From Callipepla californica brunnescens (Eukaryota > Chordata > Aves > Galliformes > Odontophoridae): 64,000 nt of DNA. The stretch covers positions 38,883,733 to 38,947,732 of the forward strand of contig JALIRH010000002.1 in the NCBI GenBank assembly GCA_023055505.1, read 5' to 3'. Made by a program: the position numbers and the translations under genes. Below, piece by piece: positions 40,015 to 53,200 of this stretch (position 1 is its first letter; each line of letters starts with the position of its first letter). A model generated the notes under the pieces. That model was not told the origin of the DNA. It saw only the letters and a list, made by a program, of their open reading frames with translations, and did not search any database.

Positions 40015-42235
40015 ACGCCTGCACTGTGATCAGACTCTGACACTTCACACGAGATTTCCAGCTTTTTTGATGTGATCCATAGTGGAATGAATCTGATTAG
40101 AACAACCAAAGAACAGAGTAGCCCAGATACTCGAACCACCGCGACAACGATGTCCCATCTCAGTGGAAAATTCCTGTGTGGCGCAGAGGTGTTTACCAGT
40201 TGTTCTGCTGTCAGTATTTATTCTCTTCACTAATGCCATGTCCCTGATCTGAAGCTTTGGTCTCCGTCCTCCTTGCCCCCATGCCCTGAGCCCTGGGTAC
40301 TGCCGTGCTGGGTCACGTGGGACTCACCATGTTTTATAACCAGCACCTTTGCCTGCTCAGTCCACCAGTGGGACCCTGCAGAGCAGACCCACGCTGTGCA
40401 TCCCCCCCCACTCACACATCTGTGCCTGCTGCGGTTCCATATTTGTTTCCTCACAACTCGTTTCTTCCTCGTGGCCTCCTGAAGGGTTTGCGTACACCCA
40501 TGGTTTTCTTCATCTCTGCCGAATGCGTGAAGAGAATGAGATCAGAAAGTTATGGGCATGCCACATCCATCCTCCCCTTCTCCAGGGTTAGGATGAGCCT
40601 CAGCCGACCCACACGTCTCACATGGGAACTTGCCTTTATGCTTCTGTTCTATGCAGCAAACAGCGTGCCCTCCGAAAGCTGGGGATAAACGTGGCCAGAA
40701 AGATGCTCATATTTCACTGCCTGCCAGCTGGATGCTGATAGGCCGACTCAGCACACAGCTTTCAAGACCATGAAGAAGCAGTAAAAAATGAGCCGCGTTC
40801 TAAGTGTTTTTAAGCCCCATCTCTCAGTGCAAAATGCAAAGCAAGTGATTATTTGCTTGTGTTCTTGATCCGAATTCCTGTGGTATTAGATGAGAGAAAA
40901 AAACAAGGCAAGAATTGTGGAGAGCTTTTTTGCTTTTTAGTATCACCCATCGGCATGCAGATGTGCACTGCTCGCTTCTTCCATAATGTGCGTGTGTTTT
41001 CTGTGTGCCTTGGAGGAAGGCGCAGGAATCTGAGTTCCATCTCTTTCCCTGTGATGCCCTCGCCGAAGGGCCCTAATGAAACTATCTGCCCACTTGCCCC
41101 AATGGGAGCACTTTATTGCATTTCTTGAACAGATGGATGAGTGACTGAGCAGCACGTGTATCCAGCAGGGAACTATCTCAGCCACCAGAAGCAGGGCAGA
41201 AGCAGTTACCGAGTCACTAAGCATTAGATTCATCAACTTTACACGTGCACTGGGGACAAGCCTGCGTGTTGCCTTCCCCTCTTCACAAAGCAGCAACCCC
41301 AGATGAACTTGCAAAGTACCTTGCGCTTTGGAAGGATGCACGTTCCACATAACCAGTGAGCACACTGAGGGCCCCTCCACCTCAACGAACACCACTACAG
41401 ACCAAAGCAAGCTGGGGTCAGGCAGAAGGTGCAGGTGGCCTTGTTCATGCAGTTTTGCCAAGACAGGGAGGCTGCTCCCCCACGAGTGAGGAGCAGCAGC
41501 TTCCAGCCTCCCTCCCTGCTATGGGCTGTCCCGTCCCTGCCCCATGTGGTGCCCTGGGAGCATGGGGCTCCTCCAAGGGTGCCTCCTGAGGTCCCTCAGT
41601 GCCAGGCTGACGATCACTTCACAAAGGATGCTACGAACAGCCCTGCATACACTGTGTTCAGAGGGCAATTATGAGGCTGCGGCAGGTGTGCACCCGGCGG
41701 TCTCACGGTCTGATGGAGTTAAGCACCCATTCAGATTCAAGATTCACCACTGTGCAAGTCTCACCTATTTCAGTAATTTCAACACACCCCTCAGAAGTGT
41801 CCAGAGGAAGCCCTCCAGGAAAAGAGCATGAACACAGAACCCCTAGAGTATGTCTGGGCTGAAAGTGATTGTAGTGAAGAACTCTGTGGATGGCTTTTCC
41901 TCTTCCTTCTGTCTTGTACTTAGTTGTAAAATTACTGGAAATAATGGTCACAGAATCGACACAATTTGATGCACTGTACTGGAGGGCAGTGAAAGATTGC
42001 ATTAATGAAATTGTAAAACTTGAACTGCCACAGCTGCCTGCACTTATCTTCTTCTAAAGAGAAGTACATCAATTTAAAAGGAAATTGAGCACTTTTTAAA
42101 GTAATCTGTCACTACAGTCTATGTAAAGACAAGTATAAGCAGAGATGCACAGTGTATGTATTGAATTGTTAACCATCGTAGATGGTAACTGGTTCAGTGA
42201 AAGAGAATAAAAATGCTCCTCAGTTCAACAGCGTT
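40015..42235 (+). other. EPT1-like 3' UTR (inferred)
   Basis: No coding potential or recognisable repeat is seen between the TGA and the AATAAA at 42206. I scanned by eye for a SECIS core (ATGA, then about 10-13 bases, then AA or CC, then NGAN) and found no candidate with a consistent helix. Open frames inside this stretch on either strand have no start or splice context and no family resemblance. Confidence 0.6.
42206..42211 (+). promoter_or_regulatory. Poly(A) signal AATAAA, EPT1-like gene
   Basis: A canonical AATAAA about 2.2 kb past the stop codon. Cleavage would be expected at about 42221-42240. A second AATAAA on the same strand lies at 42288-42293 and could give a slightly longer transcript that overlaps MAPRE2. 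Confidence 0.55.
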
Positions 42236-42249
42236 ATGAAGAACTACTG

Positions 42250-42255
42250 TTTATT
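42250..42255 (-). promoter_or_regulatory. Poly(A) signal AATAAA, MAPRE2 (distal)
   Basis: The + strand reads tttatt, so the - strand has AATAAA about 1.95 kb past the MAPRE2 stop codon. Cleavage would fall at about 42220-42240. It overlaps the left arm of the inverted repeat at 42251-42274. A proximal alternative AATAAA on the - strand lies at 43719-43724. Confidence 0.5.
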
Positions 42256-42274
42256 ACAATGACAATTGTAATAA
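42251..42274. repeat. Perfect 10-bp inverted repeat between the two 3' ends
   Basis: TTATTACAAT (42251-42260), loop GACA, ATTGTAATAA (42265-42274). The arms are exact reverse complements. It lies between the + strand poly(A) signals at 42206 and 42288, and its left arm contains most of the - strand AATAAA. Transcripts from either strand could form the hairpin. Confidence 0.75.
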
Positions 42275-42660
42275 GTACATATGTTCTAATAAACACAAAT
42301 ACAATGAAAATGACAATTCCCCCATCTGTGGCGATTCCTGGAAATAATTCATTTGGAAAATACGCATTTTTATACACCAGATCTTACTTGTAACCAATCA
42401 TAATTGGGAAGGGTTGCAGCATTTTTGGAGTCACCGGGTGGGATGTGAGCTCAGTGCTGGAGGCACAGCCAGGAAACCTTCAACCCGGAGGGTCCAAAAC
42501 TCATATGCGGGGCAGGGGGAGCAATCAAGGGAACAGAAATACCTGTTCTAATGTCTAGCAGTATTTTATACATTGCCTGCAGCGCAGCACAACAGCAGCG
42601 TTCTCACATTGAACTCAGAGCCACTTAGCTGCAAAAGATTTCTTGGGAACAGAAAGCTGC

Positions 42661-42684
42661 GTGTGTGTGTGTGTGTGTGTGTGT
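42661..42684. repeat. (GT)12 microsatellite
   Basis: Twelve uninterrupted GT units; as (AC)12 it would be part of the MAPRE2 3' UTR. Confidence 0.95.
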
Positions 42685-44203
42685 TGGGAGCTGATTAATT
42701 CAAACCCTTCCAAGGGAAGCATCAGCTGGGAACCTGAGCTTGAGGTTAGGTTAGCTTTAGACCTAAGGAGATTTTGCTGTTCCATGGGCTTTTGGACTTT
42801 TCAGTGGCTGCAGGCTGAGCTGGGACTGCCAAGTACCTGTTTAACTTAGAGGAGCAACTCAGAATTCAGAAAATTGAGAGGCCAAGAATACCAAGCATAA
42901 AATATTCAGAGCGACTAGAATGCACAGTTCTCACAATAAAAACAAGGAATGCTTTATACACTTCAAGATATTTCTGCTGATAAAATACCATCCTTTAGAA
43001 CAGGGTAGCAGGGACCATTCTGGAAGGGAGCACTCTCACCACAGGCAGCTCCAGGTTTGATGTACTCGTGCAGCACGTCAGCCTCGCTGGAGGACTCAGC
43101 CCCATGCGGTGCCCTCAGCTGGTTGCATGGACACACCACCACCTGGAGGACTTCTCAACATCTCTCCACATTTCACAAGCAGACTCGGCAGCCTCAAGGT
43201 GCTCATCACCACTTACATGGGGTTTTCAGGGCTGGTTCTGGGGCTGGTTTCCTCATCCATGCTTGCGCGGTCGAGGCAGCGGGGTGGAAGGAAGCAGCTG
43301 CCCTACTTTGTTCTCTTGTGAGGGTGCGGAGCCAAGTGTGTCAGCAGAGACAGTGTTCTGCAGCTACGCTTGTGTCAAGGAGATTCCTTCACCTCCATCA
43401 GCACCGTGTCCTGTGGAGGTGGAGCTGCAGGCTGGGACAGAATTCCTCAGGAAGGAAGAAAAGCTGGGAAATGTCTATTGACTGGTTAGGAAACCAGGGA
43501 GGGTTTTGAAAAAACTTAGGTGATGTATGTCCTCCAGAAATAAGCCAGAAACATACCATGCAGCTTTCTAACACAAGGTTTCAAATCTCTCCTAGTGAAA
43601 CAGATGCTTTGCCTCCCATTTGGTGAAGGCGGGAAAGGAACAAACGTGAGCAACGTGAGCATTTTCCTCCACAACAGATCTCATCGGTATGGCTTGAACA
43701 TGACTTCCACTGTATCCCTTTATTCCAATTGTTTGACCAAATTTACGCCCCAGGGCAGACGTACGAGAGAACGCCAAAGCACCACACAGTGAGAGACACA
43801 GCTAGTAGTACGGTACTTCTTGCCACACAAAATGCCAATATAAATATGTTAGAACAAGTTACAAGTGTATCATACTTAAGACAAAAAGAAAAAAAAATAA
43901 ATATATATATTTTCTTAAAGAGCAGAACAAATCTCAAGCAGCCAAGTGGTGAAGTTGCAGCGATGTACAGTAGGTGATGTAGCCCTACAGCCTCTCGGGA
44001 GGATACACTGAAAGAAGACTTCTGCAAATGCATCTTGGCAAAGTATGGGTACAGAATGCAGTGGTTGGCTGGCACTCACTATGGTACATAAATGTTAATG
44101 GCAGACTGGGAGTGAACCGATTTCAAGTTTGAGGCCACACATGTTCCATTCTCCAGAAGAAAGTTCTCACACAAAATGAAAATTGTCAGAGACGCTGCGT
44201 GAA

Positions 44204-44275
44204 TCAGTACTCCTCCTGCTGCTGGGGCTGTTCGTGGACCTGCTCTTCGCCTTCATGCTCCTCTGTGTGGCTCTC
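44204..44275 (-). CDS. MAPRE2: MAPRE2 last coding exon, acidic EEY tail
   Basis: 24 codons including a TGA stop (44204-44206), acceptor CTGCCCGCAG. It encodes ESHTEEHEGEEQ, then VHEQPQQQEEY. The terminal EEY/F is the CAP-Gly docking signal also found on alpha-tubulin. It is too short to appear as a simple open frame, and was placed by splice phase and tail similarity. Confidence 0.95.
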   Translation of the reverse strand, partial: ESHTEEHEGEEQVHEQPQQQEEY

Positions 44276-47200
44276 CTGCGGGCAGAAAAACACCCCAAAA
44301 CATTCTTCAGCAGAAGCGTGTCACCTCCTCCCCCTCAGTGCTCGCTCTAGCCTCAAGCTTAATGTTTCATTTTCCTTCCAGTGAGAAGGCAGCGGTAGCT
44401 AACAAATGCAAGGTTGCCACCGATTTGCTTCAACACCCTCAAACTGGCTCCATCTCATTTCCTTGCCTGCACCCAGCATTTCCATTTGGCCTTTCACGAG
44501 GCTGCACCCATATGACCACCTAATAGCAAACGACATGCTTGATACATTATGATGAAGTTAAATTAAGACATAAAACTGACACAAGCGTGAGCTCCCAGGT
44601 AACACAAAGCAGAGCCATTGTACAAGCGGATCTTCCTGTAGCTCTTCTGCACTAAATTCTGTTTAATGGGTTTTAAAACCGTTGTGTTTACTGAAACCTG
44701 TTGCTGCAGCCTATGGAGTGTGGGTAGTGGCACAAAACTCAAATGGAGTAAAAAAAAAAAAAAGAAAATGTTGATGGAGAAATCAGGTAAGTCCACGCTG
44801 GCTTGTTTTCTCAACTGTTCATTGCTTCTCTACGCTTACATTCTTGCACACTGACACAGACAGTCAGGACCGTTGCCTCAGAAATGTAGCATCTCGTGGT
44901 ATTACAATGAAATGCATTTACTCTGCTTTTAATCAGCGTAAAGAGCAGCACTGGGAGATCCCAGAAAGATGTCAGTTTTCAACACTAGGTCCTGGGGGGC
45001 TCCACGTACCAACGCATCCCAGTGTCCTCCCATTTTGCCTCTCCAAGGATTTCTGAGTCTGTCCGCTGCAGTTCTCACACAGCTTTCACTCCAGGCTCGT
45101 ATCACAAAACAGACAAGACACTTCTGCTACTGCTTGCTTTAAAAATTAAACCCAGCCTCGCTTTTTAGGTCAAACGTCGCTTTCCCAAAATGATGCGTCC
45201 ATGTTAGTACAGACCAGAGCCCAAGGGCTACTGAAAACATGGCTTTTAATATTACGCAGGAGGTATTAACCAAAGATTTGCTGATCATGAATGCATTTTC
45301 TTAGAATGAAATTTAAGTCCAGCATTACTGACTGACAGAGCTACTGCTGAAGGCAGGGGATGGTTAACAAACACCTCCCTCTTGCACACAACTAGTATAC
45401 ACACCATTTTCTAGAGCTGTCCTGCTGCATCCTGTTCTGAGAGAAATAGCTGATCAACAGGAGTCCTGGATCTCCGTTGCAGGTTTTAAACAAATTCCAG
45501 TTTACAGCCAGCAGACCTGTTATCTTGCACTGACCTAGATGCACCAGCACTCAGAAAGGCAGGCAGCTGCTTACAGCACTGTTCCTGTATTCCCCTAAAG
45601 CTTCTCCTGGGTGGATTTCCATCTTTTTACAGTGCCGCTCACTGAGAAGATCCGACACATCTACTCCCTGCCCAGCACTCGCAGAGCTCAGCTGTAGGCA
45701 GATTCTAAGGACAGTGCTGTTCCAGCACCCTGAGCTGCCACTCAAAACACGCCGCTGCCAATGCAATACCTCTGCAGAACTCACCTGGCAAGAAAGCTTG
45801 GACAACAGGCTGTGTCCATCAGGACAACTGCACTTCAGCGTCTTATGGCCTGCTGGGGGGAACGGTGCCCTTATTACATGTGGTACCTCAAGCCAGAACG
45901 TCTCCATGCATAGCATCTGTGAACCACATCCTCTCTAATGGGCTGCAGGGGTGCAAGGCTTCTGAAGCACAGGAGCTTCATGGGCAGAGCTGACTGCTGT
46001 GGGAACATGACCTTGCACTACAAGGTGAGAAAGCTGAGGCCTGGATAACCCTAACAAGCTGCGGCCTGCTCTGTTATGCACCTCTTCAATGAGTTCCCCA
46101 TACACAGCTTCTATGAAACACCAAGCAGGAAGCACATTCAGGCAAGGTGTTACAGGTCATCTACGTGCTCTCCTTCCATTCCAAACAGGGACACCCTCCA
46201 GCCATAGGGAATGGCTTGGGAACATACCATGCAGCTCTGAAGGAGAGCGGTGGCTCCTCTCTTGCCAAGGTTACCTTTGATGGAAATGGTAAATCTAATG
46301 TCACTACCACAGATGTTGTTCTGAGAATTGGACACGTGCTTTTCAGTATGCACAGCTTGTATAAATACACGAAATGGGAAAGACAAGAGTCGCTCAGCAC
46401 AATTACCTTGGGACTGTGGAATCTCCTTGAATAGCATCCCCTAATAAGGAAAGCAGTGGAAGGTCTATTTAGAGCATTTATTTCTGACTCAGATCACACG
46501 GCCATGGCCATCTCTGCCTCCTGCTACACGAGATGCTTGCTTTTGGCCCCTCAGTCCATGTGCTTTAAACTATTCAGGTGTGCCTGCAGATGAAAACCAG
46601 CTGCTGTGGGGGTAGGTGCCTTGCCCAAAAGCAGCAGCAGAAGATGTAGAGTCTGCTAGAGCAGAAAGATGCAAAACCAATGGAATTTCAAGCAGTGGGT
46701 TTGGAAATGAGAGTTGAGCAACAGATGGGCCAGGGAGCAACAACCCATCCAGCTTCTGCGTGAACTGAGACACAACTGCCCAAGAAGGAAAGTGGGTGCA
46801 GCACCACTTTCACCTTACGCCAAGACTTACATGGCTCCAGCTGTCATGACACACAAAACCTCTTTTGGCTCTTCAGGCAGCAGCTCTCCTGCTATTAAAC
46901 CAGACTGCCAAATGCTCCACGTTCTCTCCAAGGTCTCAGTCCTGCCTACAGTAGCCACCACATAAGCACTAGAGGCCACTTCCCACAACACACAAACATA
47001 TCCTCTTTAAACACTGCTCTTGGTCAACTTTGATTTTGTAAGTTTTTTCCTTCTGAACGAAGAAGCAGAAAGATTACTAATAAGCATTGTGTATTTAAAA
47101 ATTCCAAAGGATTACAGACTGATTGGCCAGACCAATCCACGTGACACTAGCAGACTCAACATCCCTCTCGCATAAGGCTGACAATGAAGTTAGAACTGAA

Positions 47201-50200
47201 GCATACCAGGGGGAAGAGGAAGAACCTCTGAAAGACAAGGAACCCACACGGACTGATGATTGTGCTCAAAATCCCACCAAAATACAGCGGAAAAAGCAGT
47301 CGAAAAGGCTTGGTCTCTACTGAGTTAACCAAAAGATTACAAAGACTCCTACTTGAAACTCTGCAGTGACTTGAAATTCAGGAAAAATAATTCAACACGA
47401 ACCTAACAAAAATCCCTTCAGTGCAATACTTCAATAATTAAACTTCTGGAGAATGCTTTTTGTAGGAACTTTTTTTTTTTTTTTTGCATTCTGGGTTTAT
47501 CTACGAAGAATTCACCTGACAGCCTACAACTCCCAGGAGGGATCTGGGAGACCTGAGCACTTGGAGTGCTGTCCGGGCTTCTTTTATCTTTTATGAGGAT
47601 TAAATTAACCATAACACAAAATTAGGATATACAGAGAGACTTTTCCCTTCTGAATAAGAGCAGCTGGCGTAAAAAGCAGGACATGATCGCTATGAACACA
47701 ATAAATGCCTGTCAAATTACAGCTAGGAAGGAATAGTTTGAGATTACTATCAAATGCTTATTGGAGCTACCAACTGAAAACAAATCCAAAGTTTGCCACG
47801 ATATTCAATATTGATATGTGTTGGAAAATGGGGCTTTTTCCCACCTGGGGCTTGGGAAATCCAAACTGCTGTTACCAAGGGATTAACTCACAAAATGCTG
47901 CGAGATAAGAGAATCTAGACTGTAACAACCTCATTACACAGAGAGCAAAAAGAACTGAAAGGCAAAGCAGGCTGGAGAGACATAGCGGAGTACAAGAGGA
48001 AGAAGTAGGCATCAGCAAGAAAACACAATCTTTGTTTCTCAGTGTTAATGCACTAGAGCGCACTACAGTCCATCTGCGATAGTGAGGGGGAGAAAAGTAC
48101 CCCAGAAGACAAGGAGAGGAATCCTCCCACTGAAAGGCAGAAAAATTCAAGTGGGGAATTGCCTCTGCATTCTTCCCTGGGAGATCAGGGCTCCTGGAAT
48201 GACATCCACGGCCTCCAACTGGATATGCATTCTAGCTAAAAGCACAGCTGGTGCGTGTAGTTCATGTGCAGGAACTGATGGTGCTTTCAACGGAGAAAGG
48301 GTTGGAGGGAGGAAGCAGATAAAGCACTGAGATGTGGGTTGAAGTAGGACATTTTGTAACGTGTTCTGCCAGTAAGGAAAACTGCAGGGAGAAAAGCAAC
48401 AAATGCATTTCTTGGCTGGGAATCACTTCCTATTTAAGCCAAGTGAGACAGATGTGGTAGGGGTTAGGGGAGAGGAGGGATTTTGCCGTCTTTGCTTTAT
48501 AAATAAATCACTGTTCCTGAATCCAGAAGACATTTTCTCTGACCACTATATATGTGTAATTCTTTTCGCCCGTTATCACGCGTCTGGCAAATGTGTCCGA
48601 CTGTTTACTCCTGTGAAAATAATGGTTTCCTCCTCCTTTTCCTCTCTATCACTCACCCCCAACACTGAACAAATCCTCTTTCCCCTGTCACTTCTAATCT
48701 GAGCAGCAGCCCCTCCCCGTGGCAGCCTCGTGACCCTCTTGCACCCAACACCCGCCAGTTCTCTACAGGTCTCTTTCAGAAAAGCACACGAGCTAGCAGC
48801 AGCTTCAGCACTACTGCTATAAAGTTTTGAGTTGGTTGACTCCAGCAGCTTTCTGGGAACAGATGTAAGAAAGGTTACAGTGCCACAGGGCTAGAAAGAG
48901 ATTAGGCTGATGCTTATGTGCTCTGGAGCCAAAGCTACCGTTCACAGGAGACCGGAGGGGTCAATCGTCAGAGCAGCACATACAGGGATTTAGTTAGCAT
49001 GAATGGGAGTAGCTCAGCTAAATCTGCATCGAATCATTATCCCTCAGTGTATCTGAGGAATTTAACCGGTATCCTTTACAACTCCTTGCTTTGTTCAGTG
49101 TCTACAATGTCATGCCTAAAATGCAGAGAGATTCTTATTTAATCTTGCGGACAATACATTTCTGCAGTTTTGGTAATAGGGGATTACTGCGTTTGCATAC
49201 TGAAGAATTCTGCCTATAGCAACAGGATCAAAAATGCTAAGGAGCATTATCTCTGCAGATATAATTACGTGCTTGGCAACCTGCACAGTGCCTACTGCAA
49301 CTGTGCCACATGTGCAAGAGAAAGTTCACAGCCATTCACAGCAATCTGCACCTCTGCTTTTCAGTCTTCAACAGCTTAAAGAACACCGAGTGGAAGACTC
49401 TTTGCAGAAAGGTAGGAGTAAAACAGAATTCAGGACCGCAGGAAATCAATTTAATATTGTGACACACACACGCACTCCCCTTCCAGATTAACTGTTGCTA
49501 AAGTAGAATACAAAACCTACACCAAAGCAGCAAAAAGCAAGCTGGCTGCCTGAATCCAACCCCTGAGCTGATAGGTCTGTTGTTAGTAAATGCAAGCTTC
49601 CTTTTGGGGGAGGACGCGTGGAAAGCCTTGCTCCTACAGCTCTGCTGACCTACATATTGGATATGACTCGATACTGTGCCAATATTTTTTAATGGAATGA
49701 AGCTGTCTCATCTCGATAAAATACACATTAAATGTGAACTTACGTGTTCTTCTGAAGCATAAAGGACTTCCATTAGCCGATGGACAAGGTCATTATTCTC
49801 TCCCCCGTGTTCTTGGCAGAGAAGTTCAATCTCCCTTAATTTGCCAAAGTAGAAATCCCTTTCCTTCTCCACTCCTTCAAGTGCAAGTTTTAACGAATGT
49901 ACCTGCATATAAACCAGTAGTGAAGCGTCAGTTGTGAGGCATGCTGCAGACAAAATAGCTCAGCCTGAAAGTGCACAATTACACATGCCAACCATCACCT
50001 TAAATAGATATTCCATTTTATTGCTTAACACGAATTCCACTTTTTTGAAGTACTACACAACGAAGAATAAATGTACACCAGGATACCCAATTACACCTCC
50101 TCAATACACCTTAATTTGGAAGTCAGTTTTCTCCATGTTCTCTCTTGCAAACTGAAAACTAAAGTGGCAGTTCAGGAGTCAGTGCTGCTTCAAGTGTGGT

Positions 50201-53200
50201 TTCTAGCCAAGCTGCCAGAAATCTCATGTGATGGTAATTAATAAAACATTCAGCATAGGAACTCCATTACTCTGCCTGGATTAATGTGTAGTTGTTGGGA
50301 AACCCACCATATCTCCTTGCCTAAAAATATGCAGGTCCAAGAGAAAAGCTCATAAAGTGGACTAGCTGAGAAGTAAAAGGTCTTCCAGCTGCAAGTGCTG
50401 CTGTGTTGTTTTCTCACCTCTTTGCTGCCCCTCTGCCTTGCTGAACCACCCCTCAGAACCCACATCTCAGCTCCCCGAGGCTGCTGCTGTGACCAGCACG
50501 CACCACGGACCTTCTGTTCTGGTTCATGTGCTGTCACTATCAACAAATTCCCTCAAATGCCAGTCTTTCCCCACTGCAACCACGTACACAAGTGTCTTCG
50601 GGCTGTACTGTTGGTTTTCATTCCACTGCTAAAGCTGCTGCAAATAATTTATGGGTAACCCAGCTATTAAAGATTAGGCTTCATATAAACCATGACAGAT
50701 GTTGCAGTATATTTTTATACGTACATATACATGTGCACACACACACATATATATATGAAAAAGAATAATTTTGTGGCAGCAAAGGATGAATTACTATCCA
50801 AAGTGGTATAGATGATTGGTGTAACATGTGCAAGTGGCTCTGGGATTTGGAAGACGGCCGTGTATCAACCAATGGCAATAATCAGGGATGAAGCAGCCTG
50901 CAGTAAACACTCTGACCCCAATCATGTCCAAATTACCGTCAAATGAGCATCCATGTTTTAAGGCCTGCAATTACACAAATGAGTTTTCTAAACAAAAATA
51001 TGCTAAATAAATTAACTTGCATCAAGATGACATTTGAGTGAGCAGATACAGTTTAATAGAAAGCTCTCTGCTGCCAGATCCACTGCTAGCTAATTTATTC
51101 CTTTTGCCGGTAAGAACACCATGGGACCTCACACAGTGCTCTGACAACCCACTAAATCCTATCAGTTCATCTTTCCATAACTGCAGAGCTAGCGATGCCT
51201 TCTTCTGACCTCTGCCTGCACTCGCAGAGGTGTCAGACAGCAGAACATCCTGCTGCCAGGGCACGATCTCCCAGCATCTCATTCATGTACAAACCCATCT
51301 CTTAGCAGCCACCTGAGCTTGACCCCCAGCTCTTGGTCATTTGAATCTATCGTTGATACAGTGACTAGTCACCTTAAAATCAGCTATTCAGACACAGGTA
51401 AGTATGAATAGCAGAATGGAACAAAAGGTTACAACAATTGGGTCTATGGATGCGAATCCTACTTCAGCTCAGGGTTATCCTCACATTTCAAACATGTCTT
51501 CTGGACCTGCAGCAACGTGTTCATGGAGAGCAGCTCCAGCATCCAGGTGGAACAAGAACCTAACTACTGCCAGACCTCCTGCTCTGTGCAGCAAAACAAC
51601 CAGCCTCAGCCGAAATATCTGCAGCTAGCAGCACAGCAGCTTCACCTTCTGACCTACTTACCATGAAGGCAGTTTCCTGCTTTCATTGCATCACGTACAC
51701 GCCATTAAGAAACAGAACCATTAAGGCATGTGCATATGCACGCAGCAAATTAACTGCAAGATTCAATAACGTTGTTATAACCAAAGCAAATATGCCTTCC
51801 TTCACTTGCATATTATCTACCTGTCTGTGATGCATTCATTTGTATTCCTTCAGAAAATTAGCACATCTGCATGCTAGCGTTTCCTTGTATTAAGATGCCA
51901 AGAGGCTTATCCTGTAGGAGGAACAACAGATGCTAACTCCCACGTGCCGTGTCCAGACCAGAAGTACCCCTGCAATCCAGTTACCGGGTGCAAAGCAGCA
52001 GCTCTTACTAACTGCTCTTTCCTCTGGCGGTATGAATGCTCCCAGGACTGCCTATCCAGGCTGAAGATTAAGCACCTGCTGTAAACACAGAGCCAAGACG
52101 GTGCTGTTTTCAGATATTATGTCTATGCTAGTATCCAGTTAACTGTCCTGGGACCACTCTCCATATGTAGAGGTCCCTTCTCCACGTGTAATGTAATGTT
52201 CCTGGTCTGTGTTTTCTCCTCAGCTGCACTCAGAAACCCTTTGGGAGCGTGCTAGTTGGCGCAGACCTAAAGCACAGCAGGGACCATTTAGCATTTTAAT
52301 GCTATGGATAATCAAGCTCCAGTGTGTGGTGACATGCCTTGAAAGTGTTTAATTTACTAGCATGGGCCAAGGCAATAGCTCCCACCATTTTAAGAGAGAC
52401 TATAAGATTGTTGAGAGCCATTAAACCAGCAAATGTTATGCGTGGCTTACAATCATTGCGAATAGATCATCGAGCAACCCTATGGGAAAACGTAGCATAT
52501 GGACACCCCCCCACTTAAACTTTTCCACTACGAGTTGCACAGAAGTTTAGATGCCTGAATCTCCCTCAGCTGCCAATTGTGGAAGGGCTCAAATCAAGCC
52601 TGTTAACAGCCAGAATGTGATAACTGCAGATGCCAGTGATCATTTTTTTTCTACCAAGACAGCAAAGGTAGTATAATTGGCTCCTGTCCATGTGTCCTCT
52701 GGTTGCTGGAGAGTGGGGAAAAAACGTGCAATTTGGCTTTTCCAACATGTTCATACTGGGGAGAAGAAAAACCTGGCTCAAAGCTGCTTGCAGCAGAGCT
52801 TTTTTGGCTCACGTTATATGCCTGGGGTGCACAAGAAATCATTAGTGGCAAATGAGATACCAAGTACTGCCAGCATTAAAAAAAAAGAAAGAAAAAAGAA
52901 AAACCGTAGATGGTTCTAGCTAGAAGAGGTCTCTCAGAAACGAGCTTGTAAAACACCTACTTTCAAAATCCTTAGAATTTCTTCTTTGTGATGGAGGAAA
53001 TCATCAATTTTGCTCAGGGCTGTTTGTGTATAAAGCTCAAGGTTTTCACACAGAGAAGCTGCTAGGAATACATTAGCAGAGGACGTGATAGTGACTGCCT
53101 GTTTGCACCTTAGTAAAGATCAAATATTATCTTGCTCGTATCCAAAGTGATTCCTCCTGCTGAGGTGAACACATTCTGACTCCTGCGTACAGATGTCACA

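Larger units (their letters stand above)
42225..44203 (-). other. MAPRE2 3' UTR (inferred)
   Basis: Non-coding stretch from the MAPRE2 stop to the - strand AATAAA at 42250. It contains a (GT)12 microsatellite at 42661-42684 and a proximal AATAAA at 43719-43724, which would give a 3' UTR of about 0.5 kb. Open frames of 110-150 codons here lack any family resemblance. Confidence 0.55.

Noticed and set aside
41303..41337. SECIS-like pattern: ATGA, 12 bases, CC, then a pairing CTTTGG and GGAT
   Set aside because: The stem CAAAG/CTTTG forms, but the register does not bring ATGA opposite an NGAN with tandem G-A pairs, and there is no lower helix. CC-type loops are also not typical of this family.
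40943..41461. 172-codon open frame on the - strand
   Set aside because: It lies wholly in the inferred 3' UTR of the EPT1-like gene, has no splice or promoter context and no domain-like features.
43057..43509. 150- and 137-codon open frames opposite the MAPRE2 3' UTR
   Set aside because: No homology, no start context, inside inferred UTR of the other strand.
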